Positions 1-11,799 of a stretch of 64,000 bases of DNA are shown in pieces. The notes below the pieces were generated by a model. It searched no databases. It was not told the DNA's origin and saw only the letters and a list, made by a program, of their open reading frames with translations. Each line of letters starts with the position of its first letter. Position 1 is the stretch's first letter. Origin of the DNA: Phytophthora hibernalis (lineage: Eukaryota > Oomycota > Peronosporomycetes > Peronosporales > Peronosporaceae); NCBI GenBank assembly GCA_012656075.1, contig JAAKBF010000049.1:62001-126000 (forward strand), read 5' to 3'. The translations under genes were made by a program, and so were the position numbers.

Positions 1-329
1 AGTCCAAGCCGGCTATAACTCACGGCAAGGCCTCGGCTCTCGATGAAGCCGTCAAGGTAGCAACCCGGGCTGCGGGTTCACCACTGCGAAGTCGGTCGCG
101 ATCAGTGCCGCCCGACGACAGGCCGAATCCTCGTTTGTCTATAGGGACCATAGTCCCAGCTCTGGTCAGTTATTCAGGCGACGATGCTGACCTGAACGAC
201 AATCCGCCGTCGCCCACGGGCAGTGAGCGCGACAAGGACGTCGAGTTCAGACATGCTGCTGCTGTTGGTGCGGAAGGACAGGCAAAAGCCGCTGCGGGCG
301 CAGCTGTAGCCGGAAAACCATCCGAGCGT

Positions 330-690
330 TGGCTGAGGCTACAAACATTCCTCGATCGACTCTACAACTACCTCAAAGTCAAGTCTCTTCGGCGGGTCAT
401 CTCACGTGTGAAGCCCACGCTGACAAGCGATCACAAGAACCAGAGGCTGTCGTTCGCTCTTAGCCACGTGCAGCGACCCATCGGTACGTATTTCACTATG
501 ATTATAAGTTGTAATGTCTTACTTTATAAGTTAATGTTTTTAATATCTTAAATTTGTTTATGCTTCGTGTTGTAGGAGCACGTTCGTACGGTTTTGACGC
601 TATGTATGACGTTGTCCACATTGATGAGAAATGGTTCAACATGTACAAGGCGTCAAACCGCTACTACCTTGCGTCTGATGAAAATTGACG
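330..690 (+). pseudogene. Mariner-like transposase relic (HTH plus first catalytic Asp)
   Basis: Pieces in two frames read as a helix-turn-helix region (LAEATNIPRSTLYNYLK, about 335-390) followed by LTSDHKNQRLSFALSHV. After a 92-nt segment with GTACGT at 484 and TGTAG ending at 575, the reading continues in frame into DAMYDVVHIDEKWF, where HIDEKWF matches the first catalytic Asp motif of Tc1/mariner-type DDE transposases. The GT-AG segment splices in frame (phase 1), so it looks like a true intron. One frameshift lies in the HTH, a stop follows at about 689, and the second and third catalytic motifs are absent, so this is a dead fragment. Family assignment rests on motif recognition only. Confidence 0.5.
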
Positions 691-1459
691 GGTGCTCAGG
701 CGGATAACCTCTTATGGAAGTGGCCTTCGGGGTTATACCCCTCTGGAGATCGACCGCCTCAGGGGCGAACAGAGTATGTCCGCCACACTGAGTCCGCTTA
801 TCCGATCCGTAAGCGTCAGCTTACAGGTCAAATGGAGGAGCTCCGGCCTAAAGTCATCATCAGCACTAGAATGGGCCGTGTACGCTTACAGTATAGCTAA
901 CTGTACATGTTTTTCTACAGTTAGCAAGTGTGTAGTAAAACTCATAAACATGTCAACGGCCGCAAATCAAGGTAAAATCGAGAAATTCTGTAGCCTCCAT
1001 AATTGTTTTCAGACTCGAAACTCTGCAAAGTGGATAGTTTCCTGCTCGTTCGTGATAGAAAAACAATATTCCTGGACTATTGTTTGGTGGTAGCGTACGC
1101 TTGGGCTGTGCAAGTGCTCGACGGCTTTGGACAGCCGCGTTCCTCGCAGCCTGGTATTGTTTACCGCTTTGTGCGTTGGTTACAAGGGTAATCATAAACT
1201 CTCATACTTATATACTACTATTACATGAAAGTTACTGTAAAGGTCATATTAGTAAGTGTCAAGTGAGGGCCATTTACAGGAAAAACAACCAAGCCTAATC
1301 AGCACTCATGTCAAGCGCAGGTATAGCGTTGCGGCTGCTGTCGCTATACCATCTCATTCGGGCAAGAAGGCCAGGATTACTTACAAAACTGCCGTCGGGT
1401 CTATTCACTGACCTCGACAGCCTTCGGGCAGTCAACCTGGAGCCGTTCAATCGGCTCCC
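691..1459. other. Gap without a recognisable gene
   Basis: Short overlapping reading frames on both strands but no protein-like sequence, conserved motif or repeat that I can assign. It may hold the decayed remainder of the upstream transposase copy. Confidence 0.4.
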
Positions 1460-2236
1460 ATGAGTTCTGTGACGAGGGTTACCCCCACTTTACCAAGAGT
1501 TGGTGCTTCTATTGGCGGCGCCTCTCGCGGAGGGATCGCTCAACGTGGTAGTGGGTCTCCCCATTACGATCAAGGAAAGCCGGCGGAGACCTTGCACGCA
1601 ATTGAGTACGAGGACCCAGTGCGACAGGAGGCTCATCGATCCGTGACTAGATCCAGGGACTCGTTCGTGCTTGTCCAGCCGATGCGATCTGAGAACTTCG
1701 CGACCGGGTGTACGCCCTACAGATCGCTTCGGGCCTTGGTCCTAGGGGGAGGCTGCTGCGCAGTCCGGGAAGCGTGGGGCTCTTGAGGCCCTGGACGTTT
1801 CCTTGGCGGACATGCGACCCGAAGTGGGCGACATCCACGAGCGGGTGGATCGCCGGATGACCGAGCTTGATCGTGACAATCTCCGACACGAGTTCAACTC
1901 GCGTCGTCCTCGGGAGCCTCATTCTCGATCTTGGCTCAGCCCCAGCCTCAACTACAGGCTTATGCGTACGCGCAGCCTTACCAATACGACCCGTACGCGT
2001 ACGACCCTTCGTTTGGTGGGAGCCCGTCGTACCCGCAGCCGATGTACGACCAGGCTGCTTTTCAGCGGTCGTATTCCTCGTTGGGCCCGCCAACTGAGAC
2101 CCCGTCTTGTTTCGTGGAGGTGACGTCGCCCTCGCGGGGACCACCTCCTTTTCCGTATGAGGGCCGTCGCCTTGAGGATCGTGGTACCTCTTCAGACGAC
2201 CGACATAGAATGTCGGGTGCGTCGTCATCGACTTAG
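1460..2236 (+). pseudogene. Unknown protein in several frames (charged helix, then Q/Y/P-rich tail)
   Basis: Three consecutive plus-strand frames each look protein-like only in part. The first (1460-1786) is Ser/Arg-rich. The second contains a charged heptad-like stretch (DMRPEVGDIHERVDRRM, from about 1809). The third (1931-2236) is rich in Gln, Tyr and Pro (AYAYAQPYQYDPYAYDP). Together they suggest one frameshifted protein, possibly a retroelement gag or an accessory ORF of the adjacent old Ty3 element, but no diagnostic motif is present and I do not recognise it. Confidence 0.25.
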
Positions 2237-2345
2237 GCAAGTCGATCGTGTAGGCCGCACCATGCCAGGCCAGGGCAGTGAAAGGTCCAATGAAGCGGTG
2301 CTTCAGTTTGTTGCAACCAACGGAGCTTACCGGATTGAGTGGTAA

Positions 2346-3213
2346 GTTCCTAGTGTCAGGTAGAACTAAGTCACCACATTAAACACGTTAATGTTTCGTC
2401 GTTCGTGTTTGTCAGAGTACTCATTTTGTTTATCTTGGGCGGTAGCCATAGCATCCCTGAGCCGGTTTATGATATTAACCCCCATTCACCGTGCACACGT
2501 TGTACTCATTTCGTTTTAGACGCATACATATCCGATGTACATGCCTGGCTGTGTCCTAGTTTATACGAATTTGTATTGTAGGGGAAAGGTTTATGTTTTC
2601 CTCTTATTTGAATGTTTAGTATGGAAGCAACCATGTGGCATGTATGTGAGGCTCCTAAAAGGCTTGTTAGAAACTACTACATCTGAAACATGTATGCGGG
2701 TTGTACATACATCCTCCCCTTTTACCCGAGCCGGTGGACCATATGCTGAGCCCATCTTAAAAGGCAGACAAAATATGACATGGAATGGACGAACGCAACA
2801 AAAAACGTAATACAATCACTGTTTTTGTTCTCAATGTTTACTTCTTGGATCCGACACATCGCGATTTCTTGCTTTCGACTAGACACTGGTTGATATTTAG
2901 TCCCGCCTTCACTCCATATGCAGACTTTCTACCATGTATTTGCTAGCCGGCTCCAGATACACCTTTCTCTTCACATTTTCCTGTGCATAGACCAACATAA
3001 ATAGGAAATGACTGACAGGTATTTTCATCTCTTTTTATGAAAATTTGTATGGTCGTTCAGTAATTGCAAGCTTGTGCTATTATGAACGGCAAATCATGTA
3101 CATCGGATATGTATGCCGATTTTTCAACAAATGTATTGGGTACGTATCGGTGAATGAGGGGTTAAGCCTATCGTCGACAAAGGTCTTTAATTGCGTTTGC
3201 AATGAGACCGGTG
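2346..3213. other. Non-coding gap
   Basis: AT-richer sequence with only short random frames. No LTR, repeat or gene could be recognised. It lies just downstream of the integrase of the old Ty3 element and could contain that element's decayed 3' LTR, but no partner copy is in the window. Confidence 0.4.
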
Positions 3214-5241
3214 TCACGTCAGACACTTGGGAGGAAAGAGCTTTCCGAGCCTCTCCCCACTTACGATGGAAGCCGCAGAGCTTCCCCGCAGTGTCACATG
3301 CACTTGCGACTGCCGCAGTCCGTTCAGGTAGAACGGGGTAAACCCTGTTGACACGTGGACCGCGTTGTTGAGCGCAAACTCAACCAGAGGCAGGTGGTCC
3401 GACCAAGTGCCCGGAGAGTCCGCACATACGCTCCGAAGCGTGTCTTCGAGGACGCGGTTAACCCGCTCCGTCTGGCCATCCGTCTTGGGATGGCCCGCGG
3501 TGAACATCAGGAGTCGGGTTCCGAGTAAGTGGAACAGGGTCTTCCAGAGCCCGGCCGTAAAGCGCGGGTCTCGATCGGAGACAATGGACTCTGGAAGACC
3601 GTGATAGCGGAACACGCCATCGAGGAACAGCTTTGCATTATGTTCCCCTGTCACCGTATCGGGGACTGGAGCGAGATGTCTTGCTCAGACGGCAGACAAA
3701 CACCAGGATGCCGTCGTTGCCTTGGGCGTCAGTCGGTAGTCCGAAGACGAAGTCAAGGCTAATTGTCTTCCAGCAGTCCGCCGGGACAGGTAGACTATGA
3801 AGGGATGCCGAAGTGTGGCCCGAGTGCTTCACACGCTGACATGTTTCACATGTCTTGATGTACAGTGGCGACCCACTTCTACATGTGGGCCCACCAGAAG
3901 TGCGTCGACACTGAGAAGTACGTCTTCTCCCGCAAGGTGGCCACCTGTAGGCGTGTCGTGCGCTTCAAGAAGTATGTCATACTTCAGATCTTCGTCGTTC
4001 GCAACGACTACCATAGGAAGGTCAGCTGGGTCTACGAGGAAGTAAAGCAGCCCGTCTGACCACTCATAGCGGTGTAGGCGCGAACGTTGCCTTGGCGAGA
4101 GTCATACTAGCTTGGCTTCTTTGCCTGCGGAGAGGTAGCGGACGATATGCGCCAGCGTCTCATCGTCCCAATACGCCATGCGTATCCGATCATACAGATC
4201 ATTTGTGGCTCTCGTAATGTGAGCCAGTTCGTAGTCTGGACAGCGTGACAGCGCGTCGGCAAGCACGTTCAGCTTGTCAGGCTTGTATTCAACGCGAAAG
4301 TTGTATTCCGCGAAGAACGACAGCCACCAGGCCATTCGCTGCGACAGGTGTGGTGAGTTAGTCGCCGTCCGCAGGACACGTGATCGGTGTAGATCACAAG
4401 GGTGTTGAGTCCAGAAGATGTACCCGGAACTTCACCAGGGCACACTCCAGTGCGAGGATCTCCTTGTCGTTCACAGGATAGTTCCTCTCAGTTGCGTTAC
4501 GCTGCCTGGACTGAAACGACATAACTCGCTCGCGTCCGGCCTCGTCGTTTTGAAGCTGCGCGCAACCGATTGCATGGTCGGATGCGTCGCAGACGACACT
4601 GAACGGCTTCATCTGAGCCAAGATCGGCGCGCACTGAAGGCTCGCCTAGAAGCTGTCAAACGCGTCCTGGTGGTGACTTTCCCAGCGACACCCAATGTCC
4701 TTCTTTAACAGATCGACAAGGGCTTTGCCAACCCGGCGTAACCCGCACTGTACTTGTGCAAGTAGTTGATCAACCCTAGCCATCTACGCAGATCCGTTTG
4801 GGATCTTGGAGTCGGCCAGGCTGAGATGCCTCGGAGATTCTCATGATCACCCCGAACGCCGACGCAGCTGACAAAACAGCCGATAACCTTGATTTCTCTG
4901 GCGGCAAAGACACACTTGTCGATGTTGGCATAGAGCTTGTTGGCTCTCATGACCTCAAACACTCGATGTAGGTGCTCAATATGTACCTCAGTAGCCGTCT
5001 TGCTCTCCTCGGCACGGCTATGGACGAAGATGTCGTCGAAGTACGTCTGCGTGAAGGCCCGTAAGGGTCGGAACAGCTGTGTGACCACGCGATTGAAAGT
5101 CGCTGGGCATTGGACAGGCCCTGTGGCATCACTAGCCATTCCCAAAGCATCCCGCTAAGGGTGCTGACCGCGGAGAGCAGTATGTCCCTTTCACGCATCA
5201 GGATATGGTAGTATCCACCTACCAGATCCAGTGCGCTATAT
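3214..5241 (-). pseudogene. Old Ty3/gypsy pol, 3' half (RT palm, RNase H, integrase)
   Basis: Minus-strand fragments read in order: RT (SALDLVGGYYHILM near 5226, then YFDDIFVHSR carrying the catalytic DD), RNase H (VVCDASDHAIGC; LNVLADALSRCPDYE) and integrase core (IVSDRDPRF with the second Asp; HPKTDGQTERVNRVLED with the Glu). These are Ty3/gypsy hallmarks. At least five frame changes separate the pieces. At 5241 the RT is cut by the LTR of a younger Ty3 element; its missing N-terminal part resumes at 17658 on the other side, so the two are halves of one gene. The parent sequence is inert unless the breaks are assembly errors. Confidence 0.85.
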
Positions 5242-6129
5242 GTGGTGGAACGGGCTCTCAGAATTCGCGTTCTGGAGGTTCGATCTACACAAAAAGCGCA
5301 CTTCATGTCACGTGCGGTGCGCTAAATTCCGGGTCTTGACTAACGTGATTTCATTGGAAGGGTGTTCAAGCGTTCGATGCTAAAGTCGTCTGCGGGGTGA
5401 CGTCTTCGTGGAAACCTTCACGCGAACGTCGAGTCTTGTAAGTCGAAGCGTCTCTCTAATAAACGTGACTTCTTCTCCATAGAGGTTTGCCTTGCATTGT
5501 CTTGGCTGTCGGGGTCGACGAGCTGCTATTCCTTGGTCGTCTTGGTCGACGAGCCGCTATTCCTTGGTTGTCATTGCCGACGAGTTGCTATTCCTGCCCT
5601 TGCGGGACTTTGTTGCTATACGGGACTTGAGTTTAACGTGGCTTCCTGTCAGACACGGGTTGGGGGTTGAGACCACGGCGAGTCTCCCTCGATCTACTGA
5701 AGAACGTATAGAACTTCACAGAAGCAGACGACGGAAACACTTAGTGTCCAAAGAAGGTTGATTTGCCTTGAGCTCTTGGTTGCTAATTCGTGACTGACCT
5801 ACAATCTTCCTACTCTTCGTGCTGACTACACCCAGTTCGTGCGATCTTCGACTCACCTTTTATCCACACATCATTGGACGACCGGCTGCCTTCCTTGCGT
5901 GCTTGTCCAACGCCACAATCTTGTTTACGCTCCCCGTGATGCGTTTGTTGAAGTTCGACGTTAAGTACGAACGTCGATCGTCGACCATTACTCTTCAGCA
6001 GTATCTTGGTATTCCGGACAAGTACGACTCCACTCGTGGGTACACTTAGTCATGTGCCCTGAAGGTCTCCCGATGGTGACCTATTCTCGAAGTCGTATTC
6101 CCTCCATCTTTTCCAACGCACTACACCAC
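5242..6129 (-). repeat. 3' LTR of the young Ty3 element
   Basis: Matches 16766-17653 almost base for base. Ends are GTGGTG and CACCAC (TG/CA if one further base each side is counted). On the minus strand it is preceded by a purine-rich run (AGATGGAGGCGG, about 6132-6143) suitable as a polypurine tract. The short reading frames inside it are identical in both copies and show no protein character. Confidence 0.93.
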
Positions 6130-6467
6130 AGCCGCCTCCATCTGCGTGAAGCGTACTCTCCAGGTAAGCTTCGTCGCTGATGTACGATTCTCCATCCAAC
6201 GTCGCCTTCTTCCTTCCATCACCGCATGCGCTACTAACGCTGGGATGCCTGTTCGTGCTTCATCTTCGTTCTGACAGCCCGTCGCGCACACCTCCATGTC
6301 CACCTCGGAGACCCATTCGTCGCTCTCTTCATGTTCGGCACCGACTTCCAACTCGCCCTGGAGTTGACGTCGTACTGTCGGGAGTGCGCGGCTGGTCGAC
6401 GACCCGCTTCAGCTCTGTCTGCTCTGCCTCGTTTATTTCATGCTGGGAATGCACCCTCGGCCCCGTT

Positions 6468-8999
6468 ATGCGGAGCAGTGTGTTGCAGCAGTTGGCCGCC
6501 GAGAATTACTCACTCGTTGTTGCCAATTCCGATATGGAGGGTCGAGTGACCGGTCTACTGAATCATGCAGCCGAATTTCACGCGGAGCTGGCAAGTCTAC
6601 AAGCAGAGTGGATCGATCAGCGAAACCAGATTCAACAGGCGACCACCATGGCCACTTCCCAAGAGCAGTCGATAGTGCAGCTGGAACGTGAGCGGGACGC
6701 ACGTTGTCACGATATTGCCTAAGTTCGAGCGTCTTTGCAGTCCGTCGGGCAGCAGCTAGCCAGCGCCCAGTCCGCAAGTGATGTTGCGTACCAGGCTCTT
6801 GCTGCAGAATTGCAGGCAGCGCAGGACCGAATTTGGGATCTACGGGCCGGACTTCGTACCGCTCAACGGGTCTTCATTTCTTCGGCGCCGCTTGGACATC
6901 TCACATTGCCATCGTCGACTACCGAATCTATTCCTTCACAACCTTCGACATCACTCGTTTCACTCACAGCTCTTCACCATGAGCTAGTTCGGTCTCAGGA
7001 AAGTGAACGCCACGCTCGAGAAGCTGCCCATTCCGGCTCGAAGCGTCGAGAGCAAGCTGAGAAGAGTCTCCAAGCTGCCGAACAAGAGGTCCAACGTCTT
7101 CGTGGTGCCGTCTCGATGGCCACGATTCGTGGCGAGGTGTGCAAAGATTCGTTTGATCAGAACGTCGAGCAACGGACGAAGGACAACGCGGAATCGTCCC
7201 AAGTGATCGAGTCACTCGGTACGTATCGGGGTTCTTGTTCAGTCGAACTCTGTGATCTTTCTAATGTTTGTTCTGCACCCAGCCCTGCAAATTACCGAAT
7301 TGGAGACCCGAGTCGCAGACTTGCGTCAAATTACCGAGCAGTACGGCGAGGAACAAGTGACTCTATCCTCCCGGGCCGACGATGCTGAAGAACGAGCAAC
7401 CCGACTTGAGGCTTCGTTGGCATCGATGACCACCTTCCGTGATGATGAAATAACCCGTCGTGTGCGGGTTGAGAGAGAGCTCGCTGCTGCGCGGACTGCT
7501 ATCGCCGAATTGAATCGGGAGAAGAACACCTCTAAGAACGCGACAACCTCAAGCAACAGCTGCGCCAAGCACTCACTGATCAGGAGCGTGCACGTTCGAC
7601 GCTCGAGATGGTGCGAGGTGCGGTCTTCCCACCATCGACTTCTACGTCCATTCCCGTTATTCCGTCCATGGGTGGGTCATCAGTGTTTCCCCATTTCCGC
7701 CTGGTTCGCCGCCTCGCCCCGCAAAGCCCTGTGAATGCACGCGCCCCTGCAAGGTTCTGATGCGGCTGCCCCAGAGGGTCCAACACATTCAGATACCCCA
7801 GACGCATCGATTCAACCTAGCACAGTGGTCTCTTCTAGGGGAAAAGGAAAATCCCGTTCGTCGACATCCAAACGTCGAGCCACAGTTTCACCACCGGGTC
7901 AACAGACGAAGACGCCCAACAACATCTCCAGCGTCCCGCCCAAGAAGATTACGTCTCGGCTTCCAAAAGATATCCCCGGTGTTACAAGTCCATATCCGGA
8001 TCCTCCACCGTCGACACTCGATTCATCTACTCCGCATCGACCTCTTCGTCCCAACCGGCATCGTCGCGTCAAGCTTCAACTCCAGGTGACGATTGCGGTG
8101 ACGAGGGCTCATCATCGGGTGATTCAGAGGACAATTACACGTCTCCCAGCAACCGCGACGCCGACGATGAAGAAGATGATGGAGTTCGTCCGGCCATGAA
8201 TGTGATTCAGCCCTTCTTTCGTCCCGTCCTACCTCCTACCAGAGCTTTGCCTTCTTGGAGCAGCACGGATGTTCGTCCTTGGGATGGAGATGCATTGGGC
8301 GCACTGCGCTTCGGGACGGTCACGGTCGACGAGATTCGTGTGATATTTCCACCTCCACTTGCCTCAGGTTGGATATATCGCGCCAAACGACATAAGGGTA
8401 CGCCTAGGCCGATACATAACGAGGCCTTGTTGACGGATGTCCAGATCCAAAAATGTACTCCAAGAGACCCTGGTTGAAGCTGCACAAACTGCTGCCCTCG
8501 CTGACTTTCGCCGTTGGGGATGTCGATTTCGCAACGTTGATCAGGGTTTATAATGTCCACCTGAAGAAGTGGTGTCAAGTGTACTGGGAGGGTACTCATA
8601 CGTTCTCCGTGGGGAGAAGCCTTCTGAGTACCTCAGGATCTCTTGGGCGTATTGTCGGATCATCGCTCGCGTGCCAAGGTCAACTTCGAGCAGACCGTGT
8701 TGCCTGAGGTGGTTCGTCTAGTGCGTCATGGGCGTTGTGACATCGACATCCTGCTGGACCCCATCTCCCGTAACCGCACAAATGGTTTCCAGTTGGCTAC
8801 GTTACCACGCTCGACGACGGCTCGGAGGATCCGAAGTGTTTGTTGCGGTCGATGCATGCGGTCGATGCATGCGGTCGACAAAGCAGAGCCTTGGCGAATT
8901 TTGTTTCACCGCGCGCGAGGCGACCACCCTGCCCAACATATCGCACGTCTTCGAAACAAGTTCATCCAAGCGGCCGAGTTGCGGTGCAGCTTCGTAGTC
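6468..8999 (+). CDS. Antisense coiled-coil protein gene of the Ty3 element (spliced, frameshifted)
   Basis: Runs opposite to gag-pol between the integrase and the 3' LTR. The first available Met is at 6468 and the true start is uncertain. About 6470-7600 encodes long heptad-like helices (ELETRVADLRQITEQYGEE; RLEASLASM; NLKQQLRQALTDQERARS), then a Ser/Pro-rich basic region (7750-8050), an acidic stretch ending DADDEEDDG (about 8150-8190), and a compact Trp-containing domain (MNVIQPFFRPVLPP from 8196, RFGTVTVDEIRVIFPPP, ASGWIYRAKRHKG). A 64-nt GT-AG intron at 7219-7282 joins two coiled-coil exons in frame. A TAA at 6720-6722 and further frame changes break it. I do not recognise the family. The domain layout could suit a structural or nucleic-acid-binding accessory protein, but that is inference. 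Confidence 0.6.
7219..7282 (+). other. Predicted intron in the antisense coiled-coil gene
   Basis: Donor GTACGT and acceptor CACCCAG; 64 nt, similar in size to the kinase introns in this window. Removing it joins the two exons with codon phase preserved and the coiled-coil pattern unbroken; unspliced, the frame runs into unrelated residues. This is strong sequence evidence that the antisense strand is transcribed and spliced. Confidence 0.75.
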
Positions 9000-9259
9000 G
9001 TTTCTTCATTCGTAATTTCGATTCACTCCATTTTGCCTTCTTCTGGAATGTTTTCAGGTGCTCGACCTTGGACACCTTCACATATATATATGCACTCCCC
9101 TTCCTCCTTCGATATACCAACGGCCTTCCAGTTGGATTCTCTTCCATTGTTGATGATAGGGCCTGTTCCTGTATAACTCCTCCTCCTGTTAACGCAGCCA
9201 TCGTGCGATACCTTCTACCTTCAATCCTGGTAATATCCTGTCTCCCAACATTCCCTTGG

Positions 9260-10710
9260 CTACTCGGCACTCGTCGGTTCGCTCGATTGCACCGCTTCGA
9301 ACCGATGTTCACCCGTCCTGCGTCGAGAAAAATCGTAGAGTAGCCCTCCGCAGTTAAAGTCAGCTTCGTCGACCCACGTGGTCTCTTCATATCCTTTCCA
9401 GCGTACCCAGTACTCGCGTAGCGCTCGTCCAAATCGGGTTCGACGTCCAGTTCGTACATCGAGAATAGCCTCGACCTCAAACACCTCTTCATCAGCGCTT
9501 CTGATATCCAACTGTCCTCGGGCAGCATTTCTTCATCGAAGTCAAGACGATCTTCCTGCGGCACCCGCAGATCTATTGTCGGGCGCGTCGGATATTGTCG
9601 CAATGGTTTCAGCTTCGAGATATGTACCACAGAGTACAGTTGGTACGGCGTACCAGCGATTTCCAACTTTACTGCGTAACTACTCACCATCTCTTGCGCT
9701 CTGAAAGGTCCGTGCCACTGGTGGGCGAGCTTCTTCGCGTATCCAGGCTTCACTCGATCCAGGAACAACCAGACCTGCGCGCCCTCGTCGATGGTGGTTT
9801 TGGTCACCGTTTCGTTGTGAGTCTCTGACCTTTCAGCTATGACCTCTCGTAATAGGTCCGCCGTGCGCGCGCGCATGCATATAGTGTTTCTGGATGTGGA
9901 AGCGCCACCGACGCGGCTGTGAGTCTTGGCGTCGCGTGTTGCCCACTGAGAGTGAGGCTTCGATCGTCGAGCGGGGTCCCAGCCGTGGACTAAGAAGAAT
10001 GGGGTCTCTTTTCTCACTCGATCATACGCCGTGTTCAACGAGTAGGTGAGTCTCTCCGCGTATTCATCCCAGTCTCGTTAGTGTTCGTCTTCAACGTACA
10101 TCTTGATGGATCGAGTAATCGTTTGTACCATACGCTCTGCTGACCCGTTTGCTTGTGGTTGGTAGGCAAGCGTAGCCCGCTGTCGTTGACCCATGAGCTG
10201 ATTAAACGCTCGGAAGAAGTCCGTCATAAATCCGGGCTCTCGGTCGTGACGTATGGCCTCGCTCGCTCCGAACCGTCGAAAGACGCATTCCTCGTAGGAC
10301 TCCGCCACGGTTTGAGCGGTTCTCGACGAATTGGCTTTTGCAACGACGAACCCAGTGAACAAGTCCACCCAGACCAGAAGTTCGGTATTACCCTTGAACG
10401 ACGGTGGCAACGACGGTATGTGGTCCATAGCAATGACTTGAAATGGGTACGTCGGAATGATATTCATAGGCGATTCGCCTCTGATAGTAGGTCGACCCTT
10501 TCCGGTCTCGCAATCGGTACACTCTCCGACAAAACGTTGAACGCTTTTGTACAGTCCTGGCCAGTGGAAATATTGGCGTATTCGATGATAAGTACGTCCG
10601 ATTCCTTGATGTCCACCTTCGAGGCTGGCGTGATATTGATGCAGTACGTCGTTTCTCAGTGCTTCCGAGACAACGAGCTTCATTACTGCATTTCGATCTT
10701 CGGCGGACTC
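9260..10710 (-). pseudogene. Ty3 integrase with C-terminal chromodomain
   Basis: N-terminal zinc-binding HHCC module (HQGIGRTYHRIRQYFHW ... CTDC), then the DDE core: first Asp in VIAMDHIPSLP, second in RHDREPGF, Glu in QANGSAERMVQ. The GPF region lies in AHQWHGPFRAQEM. A chromodomain follows near 9350-9500 (EVEAILDVRT ... YWVRWKGYEETTWVDEADF), which in chromoviruses directs integration to marked chromatin. The core sits in a 606-nt frame (10078-10683), the C-terminal part in overlapping frames. It converges on the antisense coiled-coil gene. Confidence 0.88.
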
Positions 10711-10917
10711 ATCTCCTTTGGCGTGGTAGAAGAGTAGATTGTTCTCGTCTTCATCCTACTGATGCGCCAGCTTACTGCAGTTTCTTGCGTCTCGCGACGT
10801 CATTCCCTTTACATCGCCCCTGACAAATTGCTTCAAATTATAGATCCACTGCTCTTCGTCTTGGGCCTTTCGGATACGGTCCATGCGGATACGTTTTACA
10901 ACACTTTCGTCGAGCAC

Positions 10918-11799
10918 TTACGGCGTCGATGTATCCCGTCGATCCTCGCCGGGTGGGTTCTCTTCGCTATCCGGCTGAGTAATTTCGCTTTGGGCTCCCG
11001 ACCTAGTCGTCACTTGCATGATCGGCGGTAATTCGCCGCCTGCACTTTCGTCGAACATCGGATCAATGATCTCTCCAAGTCGATTCAACGTGGTCAGGTC
11101 AGCTAGAGTCTGTTCCTCGGAGATCGGTATCCCCGCTTGACGTTGTAGTGCTTGTCCGGCTATCAAATCCGCGCTTGCGTTCCAGTCTCGACGGACGTGA
11201 CACAGGTCTGCCTTCGGGAGCGTCTTCAGCTTATCCCAGCATTTCTTCCGAAGGAGCTGTAATCCTAACGTCTTGCAGTCCATCTCGTCGCGCAGTTGAC
11301 GAATCGTGAGGTTCGAGTCACCGCATACGGTTATACGTCGCACGTCGAGTCCTTCCAAGAGATCCAGCGCCAGCAGCAGCAGTCCTCGTTATTGCGCTTC
11401 GTTGACTGTTAAGTCTACGTCGTATCCCGAAGCGGCCTTCTCGATCTTCCAACCTGGCAACTTCCAGAGAATGGCACCGAATGCGCCCCCTTCACGTTTC
11501 GCCTTCGCGGACCCGTCGAAGCTGATCACATACACCTCTTCTCCAACACTTACAATTGGTCGAGGGATCAACATCGCTTTCTTGGGTTGACGTCGAGGAG
11601 CGATCGCTTCCAAAGCTGCGTGAAAAGAAGCTCGCGGGGTTATGCAAGCTGCTAACACGCCCAGAATCGCTTCTTCCCCACGAGTCGATCGATCGATTTG
11701 GAGGTCCCATGGCGATAATTGAGCGGACCACTGAGACAGGCGTTCCTGCGGGTTATTCTTTCGGAAAACCCAGGCCAACGTCGTATATCGAGTCAGCAC
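10918..11799 (-). pseudogene. Second (archaeal-like) RNase H domain of the Ty3 Pol
   Basis: A second RNase H lies downstream of the ordinary RT-linked one. Visible acidic residues in order: Asp in VISFDGSAKAK, Glu in VNEAQ, Asp in TVCGDSNLTI, Asp in WNASADLIAG; this D-E-D-D order with a basic DGSAK start resembles archaeal/type-I-like RNase H rather than the gypsy RNase H. Similar extra domains are known from plant Tat and some oomycete Ty3 lineages (established knowledge). One frame change separates 11799-11389 from 11358-10918. Confidence 0.8.

Noticed and set aside
5492..5761. Protein gene in the Ty3 LTR (repeated at 17016-17285)
   Set aside because: The frame is identical in both copies only because the LTRs are; composition is not protein-like and it has no motif.
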